Shown: positions 33,612-42,853, counted from the stretch's first letter. The stretch is DNA of 51,013 bases from Actinomycetes bacterium (GCA_021819205.1 JAKARV010000011.1:14189-65201), one strand, 5' to 3'. Notes: generated by a model from the letters alone, not told the origin. Translations and numbers: made by a program.

Positions 33612-35451
33612 CCGACCGAGCGATCCCCAGCGGGTCGAGGCCGCACTCGGCCAGGATCTCATCCGGGACTCCGTGGGGGATGTACTGCTGTCCGATCCCC
33701 AGGTGAAGCAGCCTTACGTCTAGATTCTCCTCGGCGATGCGGGAGCCGATGAACATCCCCGCCCCTCCAAGCACAACGCCATCCTCGACAGTAATAACCA
33801 TTTCCGCCCGTGAAAGGAGGTCGATCAGCACCGGATCCAGCGGCCGGATGACCCGCGGGTCCACTACTGTCGGGTCGAGCCCATCGCCGGCAAGCACCTC
33901 GGCTGCGATCAGCGCCGGATAGAGCAGCTTTCCGATCCCAACGATTACCAAGGCCTCTCCACCCTGGTGGACGATGCGTGCCGCCATTCCCGAGCCAACA
34001 TCACCGCCAACCTGCTCGACCCCCGGCGTCTTCGGGAAGCGCACCGAACTCGGGCCCGGCAGTGATACCGCCTCCCTGAGCTGAACGCGCAGTTCGCCAA
34101 CTGACGAGGGAGCAAACACGGTCAAGTTGGGAACGGCGAGCATCTGGCTCAGGTCGAGAATCCCATGGTGGCTTGGGCCGTCGTCACCGGTGACTCCCGC
34201 CCGATCGATGACGAAGGTAACTTTCAAGTTGTGAAGGCCAACATCCAAATTAACCTGGTCGAAGGCTCGAGACATGAAGGTAGAGTAGATCGCCACCACC
34301 GGGTGGAGGCCGGCCATCGCCATCCCGGCGGCGGCGGTGACCGCGTGCTGCTCGGCGATGCCGACGTCAAAGAAGCGATCGGGAAACTCCGCTTGGAAAT
34401 TGAGGAAGCCGACCGGCCCCCCCATGGCGGCGGTAACCGCCACCAACCTGTCGTCCTTCCGGGCAAGCTCGACGATCTCGGAGGCGAACGCCTCGGTATA
34501 GGAGCATGGCGGCATCCCGTCGATCTCCTGGATCGAGTGAGGAATCTTTAGATCGTGCATCCTCTGGATCTCGTCATCCTCTGCCGGCCCGTACCCGCGC
34601 CCCTTCTCGGTAAGCACGTGGACCACGATCGGGCCATCCCACTCCTTGGCACCGGCAAGCGCATAGACGAGTTCCCGGATGTCGTGCCCATCGATCGGGC
34701 CGGTGTAGCGAACTCCAAGCGCCTCGAAGAAGACCCTCGGTTCGATCGCCTCACGCAAAGCCGAGGTCACGTTGGCGAGCGAACTCGCCGCCAGCGTACC
34801 GACCTTGGGAATCTCGGCAATCACCCGCTTGATCCGGTTCCGCGCCTGGATGTACGAGGGGTTGAGGCGGAGCTTGGTGAGCGATGAGGAGAGCCGCGAT
34901 ACCGTTGGGGCATACGACCGGCCGTTGTCGTTCCAGACGATCACTATCGGCAGCTTCCGATGGCCAATGTTATTGAGCGCCTCATAAGCCATCCCACCGG
35001 TTAGCGCGCCGTCGCCAACCACCGCAACCACCCGGCGCCCATCTCCCCGTGACTGGAAGGCGGCGCTCAACCCGTAGGCGTAGCTAAGGGCGGTGGAAGC
35101 GTGGCTGTTTTCGATCCAATCGTGCGCCGACTCGCGCCGGTTTGGATACCCGGAGAGCCCTCCCCGCTTCCGGAGCGTATCGAAATCGCCGTTGCGCCCG
35201 GTGATCAGCTTGTGCGGGTAGCTCTGGTGGCCGGTATCGAAGAGGATCGCGTCGTGGGGAGAGTCAAAGACGACATGAAGGGCGAGCGTCGCCTCGACGA
35301 TCCCCAGGTTCGAGCCGAGGTGTCCACCGTTTCTGAGGACCGTCCCGATGATTCGGTCGCGGATCTCCTGGGCAAGCGCCTCAAGCTCGAGCGTGCTCAT
35401 AGCGCGCAGATCGGATGGTCCGCTCAAATTGTTCAGACTATAAGAACCCAT
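33544..35451 (-). CDS. dxs: 1-deoxy-D-xylulose-5-phosphate synthase
   Basis: Thiamine-diphosphate enzyme condensing pyruvate and glyceraldehyde-3-phosphate, the first step of the MEP isoprenoid pathway. The ThDP motif starts at G-D147-G-A-L-T-G-G and includes an N-N in 'EALNNIGH'. The pyrimidine-domain 'VGIAEQHAVTAAAGMA' holds the catalytic Glu, and the C-terminal transketolase domain is complete. The ATG at 35451 follows GGAAG by 4 nt and gives 635 aa; the longer frame from 35475 begins at the likely transcription start after TAAGAT. The downstream tail overlaps the SRAP gene. Located next to a polyprenyl diphosphate synthase, a logical pathway partner. Confidence 0.96.
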   Translation of the reverse strand: MGSYSLNNLSGPSDLRAMSTLELEALAQEIRDRIIGTVLRNGGHLGSNLGIVEATLALHVVFDSPHDAILFDTGHQSYPHKLITGRNGDFDTLRKRGGLSGYPNRRESAHDWIENSHASTALSYAYGLSAAFQSRGDGRRVVAVVGDGALTGGMAYEALNNIGHRKLPIVIVWNDNGRSYAPTVSRLSSSLTKLRLNPSYIQARNRIKRVIAEIPKVGTLAASSLANVTSALREAIEPRVFFEALGVRYTGPIDGHDIRELVYALAGAKEWDGPIVVHVLTEKGRGYGPAEDDEIQRMHDLKIPHSIQEIDGMPPCSYTEAFASEIVELARKDDRLVAVTAAMGGPVGFLNFQAEFPDRFFDVGIAEQHAVTAAAGMAMAGLHPVVAIYSTFMSRAFDQVNLDVGLHNLKVTFVIDRAGVTGDDGPSHHGILDLSQMLAVPNLTVFAPSSVGELRVQLREAVSLPGPSSVRFPKTPGVEQVGGDVGSGMAARIVHQGGEALVIVGIGKLLYPALIAAEVLAGDGLDPTVVDPRVIRPLDPVLIDLLSRAEMVITVEDGVVLGGAGMFIGSRIAEENLDVRLLHLGIGQQYIPHGVPDEILAECGLDPLGIARSVKEFVERLDPRRVTPGRLDSAN

Positions 35452-35474
35452 ACCACTTCCAAATAGACGAGCCA

Positions 35475-35480
35475 ATCTTA
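35475..35480 (-). promoter_or_regulatory. Putative -10 box TAAGAT for dxs
   Basis: Minus-strand TAAGAT about 24 nt before the ATG at 35451. It fits a short leader with its own ribosome binding site and argues against the longer start. Confidence 0.35.
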
Positions 35481-35584
35481 TCCGGCGCCCCCCGAGAGAG
35501 TGAAGTCACCATCCCCCGCGACCTCAAACTCCGCTCATTCCGATAGAGCGTAGCTGGGGCATTCTGCCCCGGTTCCGGCGGTAC

Positions 35585-36691
35585 TCATGCCTCCCGGTCG
35601 ACAACGAAGGCGGTGAGCTCCGCCAACGCGACTCGGGCTTCGCCGGAGATGGGAAGCCGATCGAGGACGTTCACCGCCTCCTCGAGAAGCGCATCGATCC
35701 GGTCCTCCAGTCGCTCCAGCGCTCCGGAGCCGGAGATCAGCCGCTGGAGGATCCCAATCTCATCAGGACCAAGCCCTGGCTGGCCAAAGTGCTCGTCAAA
35801 AATAATCCGTTCCTCCGGCGAAAACTCCCCCCGGGCCAGGGCAACCAATAGCGTCGGCTTCCCTTCCCGCAGGTCGTCGCCGACCGGCTTTCTGGTGACC
35901 GCAACGTCGCCAAAGGCCCCAAGAATGTCATCCTTAAGCTGGAAGGCCAACCCCAGCGGGACGGCAAACTTGGAGATGCGCGCCAAGGCGCTATCAGTCG
36001 CACCGCCTAAAGCGGCACCGATGTGCATCGGCCGCTCGATGGTGTACTTTGCCGACTTGTAGATTGCGGTGCGCTCTGAGCGCTCGATGCTGGACTCACG
36101 CATAACGCCGCCCGCAATATCCAGGTATTGACCCAGATTGACTTCGATCTTGAGCTCGGAAAAAACTTGGCGGGGCAGGATCCCAAGGGGCAAGAACATC
36201 CGATCGGCCAGCGCGAAGGCAAGATCGCCAGCAAGGATCGCCATCGCGTTCCCAAAGTGCTCCGACGATCCCCGCATCGCCTCGCGCCGATGGTCCATCT
36301 GGTATCGTTGCTGAACACTAGGCTCACCTCGCCTGGTGGCCGAGTTGTCCATGACGTCGTCGTGGATCAGGGCAAACGTGTGGAGAAACTCTAGACCGGC
36401 CATCGCCCGCGCGAGCAGTGGACTTTCCCGGTCTACCCCGAAGCCGATCGCCGCCCAATAACAGAAGCTTGGCCGGAGCCGCTTGCCTCCGGAACCGATA
36501 AATCTTCTCAGAGCAAATAGCGGGTCGCGGAATTGGGGATCGACCCTGCCCCAGCGATCGATCTCCTCTTCGATGACTCCCTCGAGGATACGGTCAGCTG
36601 TCGTGGAGGCCACTGTCAGTGCAGCCGGCGCCCGTGAAGGCAGCAGCTGCTCGGGAATGAGAGCTTGCGCCGCTTCGCCATCTAGAGACAA
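35585..36691 (-). CDS. Polyprenyl diphosphate synthase (geranylgeranyl-type)
   Basis: Trans-isoprenyl diphosphate synthase that chains isopentenyl units onto an allylic diphosphate. The first aspartate-rich motif reads D-D-V-M-D in 'LIHDDVMDNSATRRGEPS', and the second reads D-D-I-L-G in 'FQLKDDILGAFGD', as in actinobacterial GGPP-type enzymes. The TTG at 36691 is preferred: GGAG lies 6 nt upstream, giving 368 aa, whereas the longer frame adds a 61-residue Trp/Gly-rich leader that looks spurious. It follows the dxs region and is divergent from tldD. Chain length is not determined. Confidence 0.9.
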   Translation of the reverse strand: MSLDGEAAQALIPEQLLPSRAPAALTVASTTADRILEGVIEEEIDRWGRVDPQFRDPLFALRRFIGSGGKRLRPSFCYWAAIGFGVDRESPLLARAMAGLEFLHTFALIHDDVMDNSATRRGEPSVQQRYQMDHRREAMRGSSEHFGNAMAILAGDLAFALADRMFLPLGILPRQVFSELKIEVNLGQYLDIAGGVMRESSIERSERTAIYKSAKYTIERPMHIGAALGGATDSALARISKFAVPLGLAFQLKDDILGAFGDVAVTRKPVGDDLREGKPTLLVALARGEFSPEERIIFDEHFGQPGLGPDEIGILQRLISGSGALERLEDRIDALLEEAVNVLDRLPISGEARVALAELTAFVVDREA

Positions 36692-36938
36692 ACCAAACTC
36701 CTTCGCGAGGCTCCATCCAAAGGGACCCGGGCTTCCGCACCCATGACCAACCAAACCCCGCCAGCAGATCCCCCACCCTGGCCCGGTTGAGGATCTCCGT
36801 ATCCCTCGAGATGGCTCATAATCTACCAGCTTAACTTGCCCCGCTTCGTTAATGCCGATCAATCGCCCGCGCACCGCCTTGAACTGGGCACTTAGCCTTG
36901 CCGACCTTACCTTCTACCCGCTTAGCGGTGGCAAGGGG

Positions 36939-36944
36939 TAGTAT
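36939..36944 (+). promoter_or_regulatory. Putative -10 box TAGTAT for tldD operon
   Basis: TAGTAT lies about 31 nt before the GTG at 36976, which has GGAGGG 6 nt upstream. Consistent with a short leader. Confidence 0.35.
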
Positions 36945-36975
36945 CTCCGCCTAGAAGCGGGTTGGAGGGTGACCA

Positions 36976-38355
36976 GTGTTGGATCCAGATCTTGCAAGAC
37001 AGGTGCTGGAACGTGCGCTTGCCAATGGGGGAGATTTTGCCGAAATATTTTTCGAACGCAGCGAGACCGCTTCCGCAAGCATCGACAACCGCAAGATCGG
37101 CAGCGTCGCCGACTCCACTTGGATCGGGGCCGGGATCCGCGTAATCATCGGGGAGTCCACCGGCTTCGCCCACACCGCCCACATCAGCCAAGCTGGCCTG
37201 ATGCGGGCAGCCGAGACCGCCTCCCAGATCGCCCGCTCATCGAGGAGAACGCCGGCGGTGCTGGACGCTGCACGCCTTGTAAGGGACGAGCGAAGCATAA
37301 CCGGAACACACAAGCAGCGTGGGATCGATCTCCTGCAGCAGATCGACGAGTTGGCCAGGTCGCGGGCGGCGGCGATCACCCAGGTCTCCGCCAGCTTCTC
37401 GGCCACCAAGCGGGAGGTAGTCATCGCCAACTCGCTCGGCCGCTACGTCCACGACTCGCGGTGGAGGTCGCGGGCGGTTGCAGTGGCCGTGGCAAAAGGT
37501 GATACCGGCCTGCAGACCGGTTATGAGGTCCTTGCCCGATCGGTGGACTTCGACACTTTCCTCGCTGAATTCGACCCCGCCGTTCTGACCGGCACCGCTG
37601 TCGATCGAGCCGTCACCAAGCTCTCCTCGCGGCCCGCACCCGCCGGGGTGCTTCCAGTAGTGCTAGCCAAAGGGTCGGGAGGAATCCTCTTCCACGAAGC
37701 TTGCGGGCACGGCCTGGAGGCCGACCATATCGTCAAGAACGCCTCCGTCTACGCCGGGAAACTCGGGCAGCAGGTAGCGTCCAGCCTGATCACACTGGTA
37801 GACGATGGCAGCATCGACCGCGAGTGGGGAACCTTCGCCGTCGATGACGAGGGCAACCCTGCCCGGCGAAACACGCTCATCGAAAATGGCGTGCTGGTCG
37901 ACTACATGATGGACTACCGGAGCGCCCGATCCTTCGATCACGAGCCACGCGGAAATGGGCGCCGTGAAGACTACCGTTCGCTGCCGATGGTACGGATGAC
38001 GAATACCTTCTTGCTCCCAGGAGACTCCGACGCCGCGGAGATCATCTCCTCTACCAAACGCGGCGTCTACGTAGCGGCACTCTCGGGGGGTCAAGTCAAC
38101 ACCACCACCGGGGACTTCGTCTTTGGCACCCAGGAGGCCTACCTCATCGAAAACGGCCAGATAACTGCGCCAATTCGCGACACCCAGCTGATCGGCAATG
38201 GACCGGCGGTCCTCCAGGAGATCGACGCGGTCGCCAGCGACTTCGGCATGACCCCGGGAACCTGCGGCAAGGACGGGCAGTCGGTACCGGTGGGAACCGG
38301 TCAGCCAACACTCCGCATCCGATCGATCACGCTGGGAGGAACGAGCAGTGCCTGA
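36976..38355 (+). CDS. tldD: TldD-type metallopeptidase subunit
   Basis: Catalytic subunit of the TldD/TldE protease heterodimer, which in enterobacteria processes microcin leader peptides and CcdA. The HExxxH zinc motif is H240-E-A-C-G-H245 in 'GILFHEACGHGLEAD'. 459 aa is normal. The GTG start has GGAGGG 6 nt upstream. The stop overlaps the tldE start by 8 bases, so both subunits are co-made. No RiPP precursor or toxin-antitoxin gene is visible nearby, so its substrate is unknown. Confidence 0.93.
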   Translation: MLDPDLARQVLERALANGGDFAEIFFERSETASASIDNRKIGSVADSTWIGAGIRVIIGESTGFAHTAHISQAGLMRAAETASQIARSSRRTPAVLDAARLVRDERSITGTHKQRGIDLLQQIDELARSRAAAITQVSASFSATKREVVIANSLGRYVHDSRWRSRAVAVAVAKGDTGLQTGYEVLARSVDFDTFLAEFDPAVLTGTAVDRAVTKLSSRPAPAGVLPVVLAKGSGGILFHEACGHGLEADHIVKNASVYAGKLGQQVASSLITLVDDGSIDREWGTFAVDDEGNPARRNTLIENGVLVDYMMDYRSARSFDHEPRGNGRREDYRSLPMVRMTNTFLLPGDSDAAEIISSTKRGVYVAALSGGQVNTTTGDFVFGTQEAYLIENGQITAPIRDTQLIGNGPAVLQEIDAVASDFGMTPGTCGKDGQSVPVGTGQPTLRIRSITLGGTSSA

Positions 38356-39688
38356 GATCCTGGAGATCGCTAGAGCAATGGCGGCAACGGCCCGCACGGG
38401 CGAAGAGGTCGAGGTGGTGATCGGCCGCGGAGTCGAGACCGAAATTCGCGTATATCGAGGCGAGATCGAGAGCTTGACCCAGGCCAGCTCGGCCGATGTT
38501 GGCATCCGGGTCATACTGGGCCACCGGGTTGGCTTTGCCACCGCCGGCTCCCTTGACCAAGGGGAGCTTGCGCGAACGTTGGAAAAAGCCAGGGAGAACG
38601 CCGGATACGCGCTCGAAGACCCGGCAAGCGGCCTAGTCCGGCCGGACGGCTACCCGTTTTGCCAACTCGGCCTCGCTTCGCCCCGATATGGGGATGCGAC
38701 TTTGGAGGAGAAGATTCTCCTTGCCAAGGAGACCGAGCGGGGACTCGCCGCCTACGATCGGCGGATTGCGTACGTCCAGCACACCGCGTACGCCGACTCG
38801 CGCAGTGAGTTCGCTATCGCCACGTCTACTGGGGTAGAGGTGCACCAGGACCGCACTACCGCCTATCTCGGATCCGAGGCGATCGCCGAGGATGGAACCG
38901 TGCCGCAGACCGGCTTCGGCTACTCGGCAGGCAGGGCTCTTGCCGATCTCGATTCAGAGGAGGTGATCGGCGAAGCTGCCGCACTCGCCATCGATCTTCT
39001 TGGCGCACAAAAGCCGGATTCTGGACGAATGCCGGTGCTTTTCTCACCGCGGATGGCGGCGACACTGCTATCGCTCGTTGGCGGAGCCCTCTCGGCCCAG
39101 TCGGTGAGCCGCGGGCGGTCAATCTTCTCTGACCGGGTTGGCGAACAAGTCGCCGCGGCTTCAGTCACCCTCACCGATGACCCAACCGATCTCCGGTTCT
39201 TCCGTGCCTCCAACTTTGACGGCGAAGGTCTTGCCACCCGGAGAAACCAGCTCATTACCGATGGAATCCTCACTGAGCTGCTGTTCGATAGCTACAACGC
39301 TCGCGAGCAGGGCAGGACCTCCAACGCTGCCGCACTCCGGGGAGCGTCGTCGACACCCGTCCCGGGGGCGAGGGCTCTTGCCCTGTGCCCCGGTAAGCAA
39401 CTACCAGAAGAGATCATCTCCGGCATCGCCGATGGCCTGCTTGTCCTCTCGATGTCCGGCGTACACTCAGGCGTCAACCCGGTCTCCGGAGACTTCTCCG
39501 TTGGAATCGAAGGAAGAAGGATTCGGAACGGTGCGCTTGCGGAGCCGATCCGCGAGGCCACGCTATCTTCTACGCTGCTTCGGATCTTGGGAGGGGTTTG
39601 TGCGATCGGATCGGACATCCGCTTCCTCCCCTCAGCTGCGGCCGGCATGAGTCTGCTAATTGACGAGATGACCTTGGGCGGAAGCTGA
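38348..39688 (+). CDS. tldE: TldE/PmbA-type partner subunit
   Basis: Partner of TldD in the metalloprotease complex, a 446-aa protein that shares its fold but lacks HExxxH. 'GYSAGRALADLDSEEV' and 'MSGVHSGVNPVSGDFSVGIEG' are typical PmbA/TldE blocks. The GTG start overlaps tldD; GGAGGA lies 7 nt upstream. The PHP gene begins directly after its stop (TGATTG), so this is a three-gene unit. Confidence 0.92.
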   Translation: MPEILEIARAMAATARTGEEVEVVIGRGVETEIRVYRGEIESLTQASSADVGIRVILGHRVGFATAGSLDQGELARTLEKARENAGYALEDPASGLVRPDGYPFCQLGLASPRYGDATLEEKILLAKETERGLAAYDRRIAYVQHTAYADSRSEFAIATSTGVEVHQDRTTAYLGSEAIAEDGTVPQTGFGYSAGRALADLDSEEVIGEAAALAIDLLGAQKPDSGRMPVLFSPRMAATLLSLVGGALSAQSVSRGRSIFSDRVGEQVAAASVTLTDDPTDLRFFRASNFDGEGLATRRNQLITDGILTELLFDSYNAREQGRTSNAAALRGASSTPVPGARALALCPGKQLPEEIISGIADGLLVLSMSGVHSGVNPVSGDFSVGIEGRRIRNGALAEPIREATLSSTLLRILGGVCAIGSDIRFLPSAAAGMSLLIDEMTLGGS

Positions 39689-40339
39689 TTGCCTCACCGG
39701 ATCGACCTTCACACTCACTCCTACGCCTCGGGCGACTCTACCACTACGGTCGAGGAGTTCGTGGCGGCGGCTGGCGGAGTATCGATGGTAGCGGTAACCG
39801 ACCACAACGAGATCGAAGCCGCTTTGGAGATCCGGCAGGCGTTACCGATACCGGTGATCGTCGGCGAGGAGGTATCCACCGCCGACGGCGACCTGATCGG
39901 GCTCCTGCTTCACCAGCGGATTCCGCCGGGATGGAGCGCCATTCGAACTGCGAGCGCCATCCGTGAACAGGGTGGGCTGGTGTACGCTCCCCACCCCTTT
40001 GACCGCAGGCGCCGGTCGCTCAACCACGCAACGCTCAACGCCCTTTTTGCTGCAACCCTCCTCGACATCGTCGAAGTGGCGAACTCAAAGGAACTTGCTT
40101 TCAACAGCGAGGCTGCGAGCGCGGCGCAACGCTTCTCCGTGGTTGCCGCCGCCGGCTCCGACGCTCACGTCCCAGCCGCCGTCGGCAGCTCTTTCACCGA
40201 GGTCGAATCCTTGCCCGACGAAGAGATGGATCCGCGGTCACTGATGGCCGCACTAGCTGTCGGACGGGTGCAGTGGTCAAGCTGCGATCCGGCACGCCCC
40301 TATGTGAGCCGGATAGTCCCCGGCAGCCTCCGAAATTAA
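39689..40339 (+). CDS. PHP-domain phosphoesterase-like protein
   Basis: Polymerase-and-histidinol-phosphatase (PHP) fold, a metal-dependent phosphoesterase. The N-terminal 'DLHTHSYASGDS' motif, 'VTDHNEIEA', 'VIVGEEVS', 'APHPFDRR' and 'GSDAHVPA' supply the expected metal ligands. 216 aa is normal for small PHP proteins. The TTG start directly follows the tldE stop. It is convergent with the FmdB-like gene, sharing a TTAA in the stops. The substrate is unknown. Confidence 0.85.
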   Translation: MPHRIDLHTHSYASGDSTTTVEEFVAAAGGVSMVAVTDHNEIEAALEIRQALPIPVIVGEEVSTADGDLIGLLLHQRIPPGWSAIRTASAIREQGGLVYAPHPFDRRRRSLNHATLNALFAATLLDIVEVANSKELAFNSEAASAAQRFSVVAAAGSDAHVPAAVGSSFTEVESLPDEEMDPRSLMAALAVGRVQWSSCDPARPYVSRIVPGSLRN

Positions 40340-40623
40340 GCAGCCCCCTCGCCGGAGCTGGACGGCTTGGATGCGGTTTCGGAACTGGACGGCTTGGATG
40401 CGGTTCCCGTACTGGTGCCCGAAGAAGGGGAAGAAGCCGATTTGCTTCCACGCGAGTCGGTCTTGTAGAAGCCTGATCCCTTGAAGACGATCCCCACGCC
40501 GCTGAACACCTTGCGCAGCGGTCCGCCGCAGGCTGGGCAGAGCTCCAGAGGGTCGTCGTGGAATGACTGGACCACCTCAAGGTGCTCGTCACAACTTTTG
40601 CACGCGTACTCGTAAGTCGGCAT
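40336..40623 (-). CDS. FmdB-family zinc-ribbon protein
   Basis: A 95-aa small protein with the 'PTYEYACKSCDEHLEV' start and a zinc ribbon of two CxxC pairs (C-K-S-C and C-P-A-C-G), then 'IVFKGSGFYKTDSRG', all diagnostic of FmdB (TIGR02605). The tail from about residue 60 is Ser/Thr/Lys-rich with a 9-residue direct repeat (TASKPSSSE) and probably disordered. The ATG has GGAGGTGA just upstream and a TAGACT box further up. In other actinobacteria the gene often stands near galU, as here. Confidence 0.9.
   Translation of the reverse strand: MPTYEYACKSCDEHLEVVQSFHDDPLELCPACGGPLRKVFSGVGIVFKGSGFYKTDSRGSKSASSPSSGTSTGTASKPSSSETASKPSSSGEGAA
40358..40405. repeat. 27-bp direct repeat in the fmdB-like tail
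   Basis: Two 21-bp identical blocks (CTGGACGGCTTGGATGCGGTT) at 40358 and 40385, offset by 27 bp, encode the repeat TASKPSSSE. Probably produced by slippage. Confidence 0.7.
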
Positions 40624-40669
40624 CTCACCTCCAAGTCGTTAGCACTCCTGGCCATTGACTGCTAAACAA

Positions 40670-40675
40670 AGTCTA
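40670..40675 (-). promoter_or_regulatory. Putative -10 box TAGACT for the fmdB-like gene
   Basis: Minus-strand TAGACT about 46 nt before the ATG at 40623. Same hexamer as before the binding-protein, MFS and metallophosphoesterase genes. Confidence 0.4.
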
Positions 40676-40745
40676 GCAACGGCGATCTTGCCAACCCGCA
40701 GGCGACAGGTAAACTGGCCGAGGAGCCAAGGAGTAGGAGCGTTCG

Positions 40746-41648
40746 ATGAGTCGACTTAACAAGGTGGTTATCCCAGCCGCCGGTCTTGGCACCCGCTTCC
40801 TCCCCGCTACCAAGGCACAGCCGAAGGAGATGCTACCGGTCGTCGACAAGCCCGCGATCCAGTACGTAATCGAAGAGGCGGTCAGCCTTGGGCTGACCAA
40901 CATCCTGGTTGTCACCGGGCGGGGCAAGCGGAGCATCGAGGACCACTTCGACCGCTCTCTCGAACTCGAACACCTTCTCCAAGCCCGGGGAAAAAGTTCC
41001 GACTTGGAGCTGGTGTACCAGATCTCCCGCATCGGAAACATCCACTACATCCGCCAGGGTGAGCCGAAAGGGCTTGGGCACGCCGTCCTTGCCGCGGCCG
41101 ATCACGTTGGGCGCGACGCCTTCGTAGCGATGCTTGCGGACGACATCATGTCCCCTGATTCTCCCCTGCTCAAGGAGATGCTGGCCGCCCACTACCAGAC
41201 CGGCGCGAGCGTACTGTCGTTGATGGAGGTTCTGCCGGAGCAGATCGGGCTGTACGGCTGCGCCCAGGTGACCGATCGCGAAGACTCCCTGGTCGACATC
41301 CAGTCCGTGGTAGAAAAACCCGAGCCGTCCGCAGCCCCTTCGAACCTGGCGATCACTGGCCGGTACATCTTCACCCACGGCATCTTCAATGCTCTCCGCG
41401 AGACCAAGCCCGGGCGCGGCGGCGAGATCCAGCTCACCGACGCCATCCAGATCCTCGCCGGGCGTGAGCCGGTCGTAGGAGTGATCTTCGAGGGTGGCCG
41501 GTACGACATCGGAGACAAGATCGACTACCTACGCGCAGTCGTTGAGCTGTCGCTGCAACGCCCGGATATTGGACCCGCCTTCCTGCCCGAACTGCAGGCA
41601 GTGCTCGAGGCCTACTCGAAAGAGATTCCCAGTGATATCGCTGACTGA
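40746..41648 (+). CDS. galU: UTP--glucose-1-phosphate uridylyltransferase
   Basis: Makes UDP-glucose for cell-wall and glycan synthesis and links to GalT of the Leloir pathway at 14 kb. The nucleotide-binding 'IPAAGLGTRFLPATKAQPKEMLPVVDKP' start and 'GLGHAVLAA', 'VEKP' motifs are intact. 300 aa is normal. The ATG has AGGAG upstream (GGAGTAGGAG at 40730-40739). moeA begins inside its last codons. Nearby fmdB and following moeA recall the mycobacterial order, here without the 5-formyltetrahydrofolate cyclo-ligase. Confidence 0.96.
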   Translation: MSRLNKVVIPAAGLGTRFLPATKAQPKEMLPVVDKPAIQYVIEEAVSLGLTNILVVTGRGKRSIEDHFDRSLELEHLLQARGKSSDLELVYQISRIGNIHYIRQGEPKGLGHAVLAAADHVGRDAFVAMLADDIMSPDSPLLKEMLAAHYQTGASVLSLMEVLPEQIGLYGCAQVTDREDSLVDIQSVVEKPEPSAAPSNLAITGRYIFTHGIFNALRETKPGRGGEIQLTDAIQILAGREPVVGVIFEGGRYDIGDKIDYLRAVVELSLQRPDIGPAFLPELQAVLEAYSKEIPSDIAD

Positions 41649-42852
41649 AGCGCAGGCCTTCACATTCTCGAGACTTCGTTCCCTGCCCGAAGTCGAGATA
41701 GAGGCCGCATCTGCGGTCGGCTACTACTTAGCCGGTCCGGTTGTGGCGGTCACCGACGTTCCGCCATTCGCCAATACTGCGGTAGACGGGTACGCGCTCC
41801 GTTTCGAAGAAGCCGCCAACCCACCCACACGGCTGCACCTAGCTGGCGAGATCGCAGCCGGAGCAACCTCTCAAGGAGTGGAGCTGGCCCCAGGTTCCAC
41901 GGTTCGCGTGCTTACCGGCGCCCCGCTCCCCGCGGGCACCTCGGCCGTCGTGATGGTGGAGGATACTCGGCTTGACGGAGACACGGTCTTGGTGACGAAG
42001 ACGCTCCGCGAGGGGGAGAATATCCGGGAGGCCGGAAGCGACATCGTCCAGGGCGCCTCGCTCTTTCGCGCCGGCACCAAGATCACGCCGGCCATCCTCG
42101 GAGTCCTCACTTCCATCGGCGTCAAGAAGGTAGCGGTCTTCGGTAAACCCCGGGTCGGCGTCATCTCCACCGGGGACGAGTTGAGCGACGAGAGTCAGCT
42201 TGCCCCGGGAAAGATCTACGACTCCAACCGCCCCACCCTGCTCGGGCTGGTAGCCGAGGCAGGGGCAATTCCGGTAGATCTGGGTAGGATCCGAGACGAC
42301 AAGGCTCTGCTGTCGGCGGCTTTCTCGCAGGCCGCCAAGGACCTTGACGCCGTCATCACTACCGGAGGCGTGAGCGTCGGAGATTACGACTACACCAAGG
42401 TCGTCCTCGAAGAGCTCTCGGGAGGAAGCATGCGCTGGATGCAGGTTGCCATCAAGCCAGCCAAGCCGTACGCCTTTGGCTACATCGGTGGAACCCCTCT
42501 CTTCGGCCTCCCTGGCAATCCAGTCTCGTCAGTAGTGAGCTTCGAACTCTTCGTTCGACCGGCGCTGCTCATGCTCCAGGGTGCGTCGGTCGTCAAAAGA
42601 CCGGTCGTTCTCGCCACAGCTACCACAGCTTTCCGCCGGCACCAGGACGGAAAACTTCATTTCAACCGGGCGCTGGCAAGTGCGACTTCCGAAGGAGAGC
42701 TGAAAGTGGGTGCGGTGGGCATTCAGGGCTCCCACGTACTCTCCGGGCTTGCCGGGTCGAACTGTCTCGCGCTCATTCCTGACGGCGAAGGTGCCGCAGT
42801 CGGAGATCGGATCAAGGTAATGCTGACAGGCGAGATTCGCGGAGATCAATAG
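41632..42852 (+). CDS. moeA: Molybdopterin molybdenumtransferase MoeA
   Basis: Inserts molybdate into adenylylated molybdopterin during molybdenum-cofactor synthesis. 'PPFANTAVDGYALRF', 'VMVEDT', 'GVISTGDEL', 'DSNRPTLLGL', 'TTGGVSVGDYDYTK' and 'FGLPGNPVSS' are the conserved MoeA blocks. The GTG at 41632, overlapping galU by 17 bp, gives 406 aa; the longer frame covers galU only and is not supported. It forms one unit with galU and the YbaK-type gene. Other moa genes are absent from the window. Confidence 0.95.
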   Translation: MISLTEAQAFTFSRLRSLPEVEIEAASAVGYYLAGPVVAVTDVPPFANTAVDGYALRFEEAANPPTRLHLAGEIAAGATSQGVELAPGSTVRVLTGAPLPAGTSAVVMVEDTRLDGDTVLVTKTLREGENIREAGSDIVQGASLFRAGTKITPAILGVLTSIGVKKVAVFGKPRVGVISTGDELSDESQLAPGKIYDSNRPTLLGLVAEAGAIPVDLGRIRDDKALLSAAFSQAAKDLDAVITTGGVSVGDYDYTKVVLEELSGGSMRWMQVAIKPAKPYAFGYIGGTPLFGLPGNPVSSVVSFELFVRPALLMLQGASVVKRPVVLATATTAFRRHQDGKLHFNRALASATSEGELKVGAVGIQGSHVLSGLAGSNCLALIPDGEGAAVGDRIKVMLTGEIRGDQ

Positions 42853-42853
42853 C

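Noticed and set aside
36692-36874. 61-residue N-terminal extension of the polyprenyl synthase
   Set aside because: Trp/Gly-rich and unlike the family; TTG 36691 has a well-spaced GGAG.
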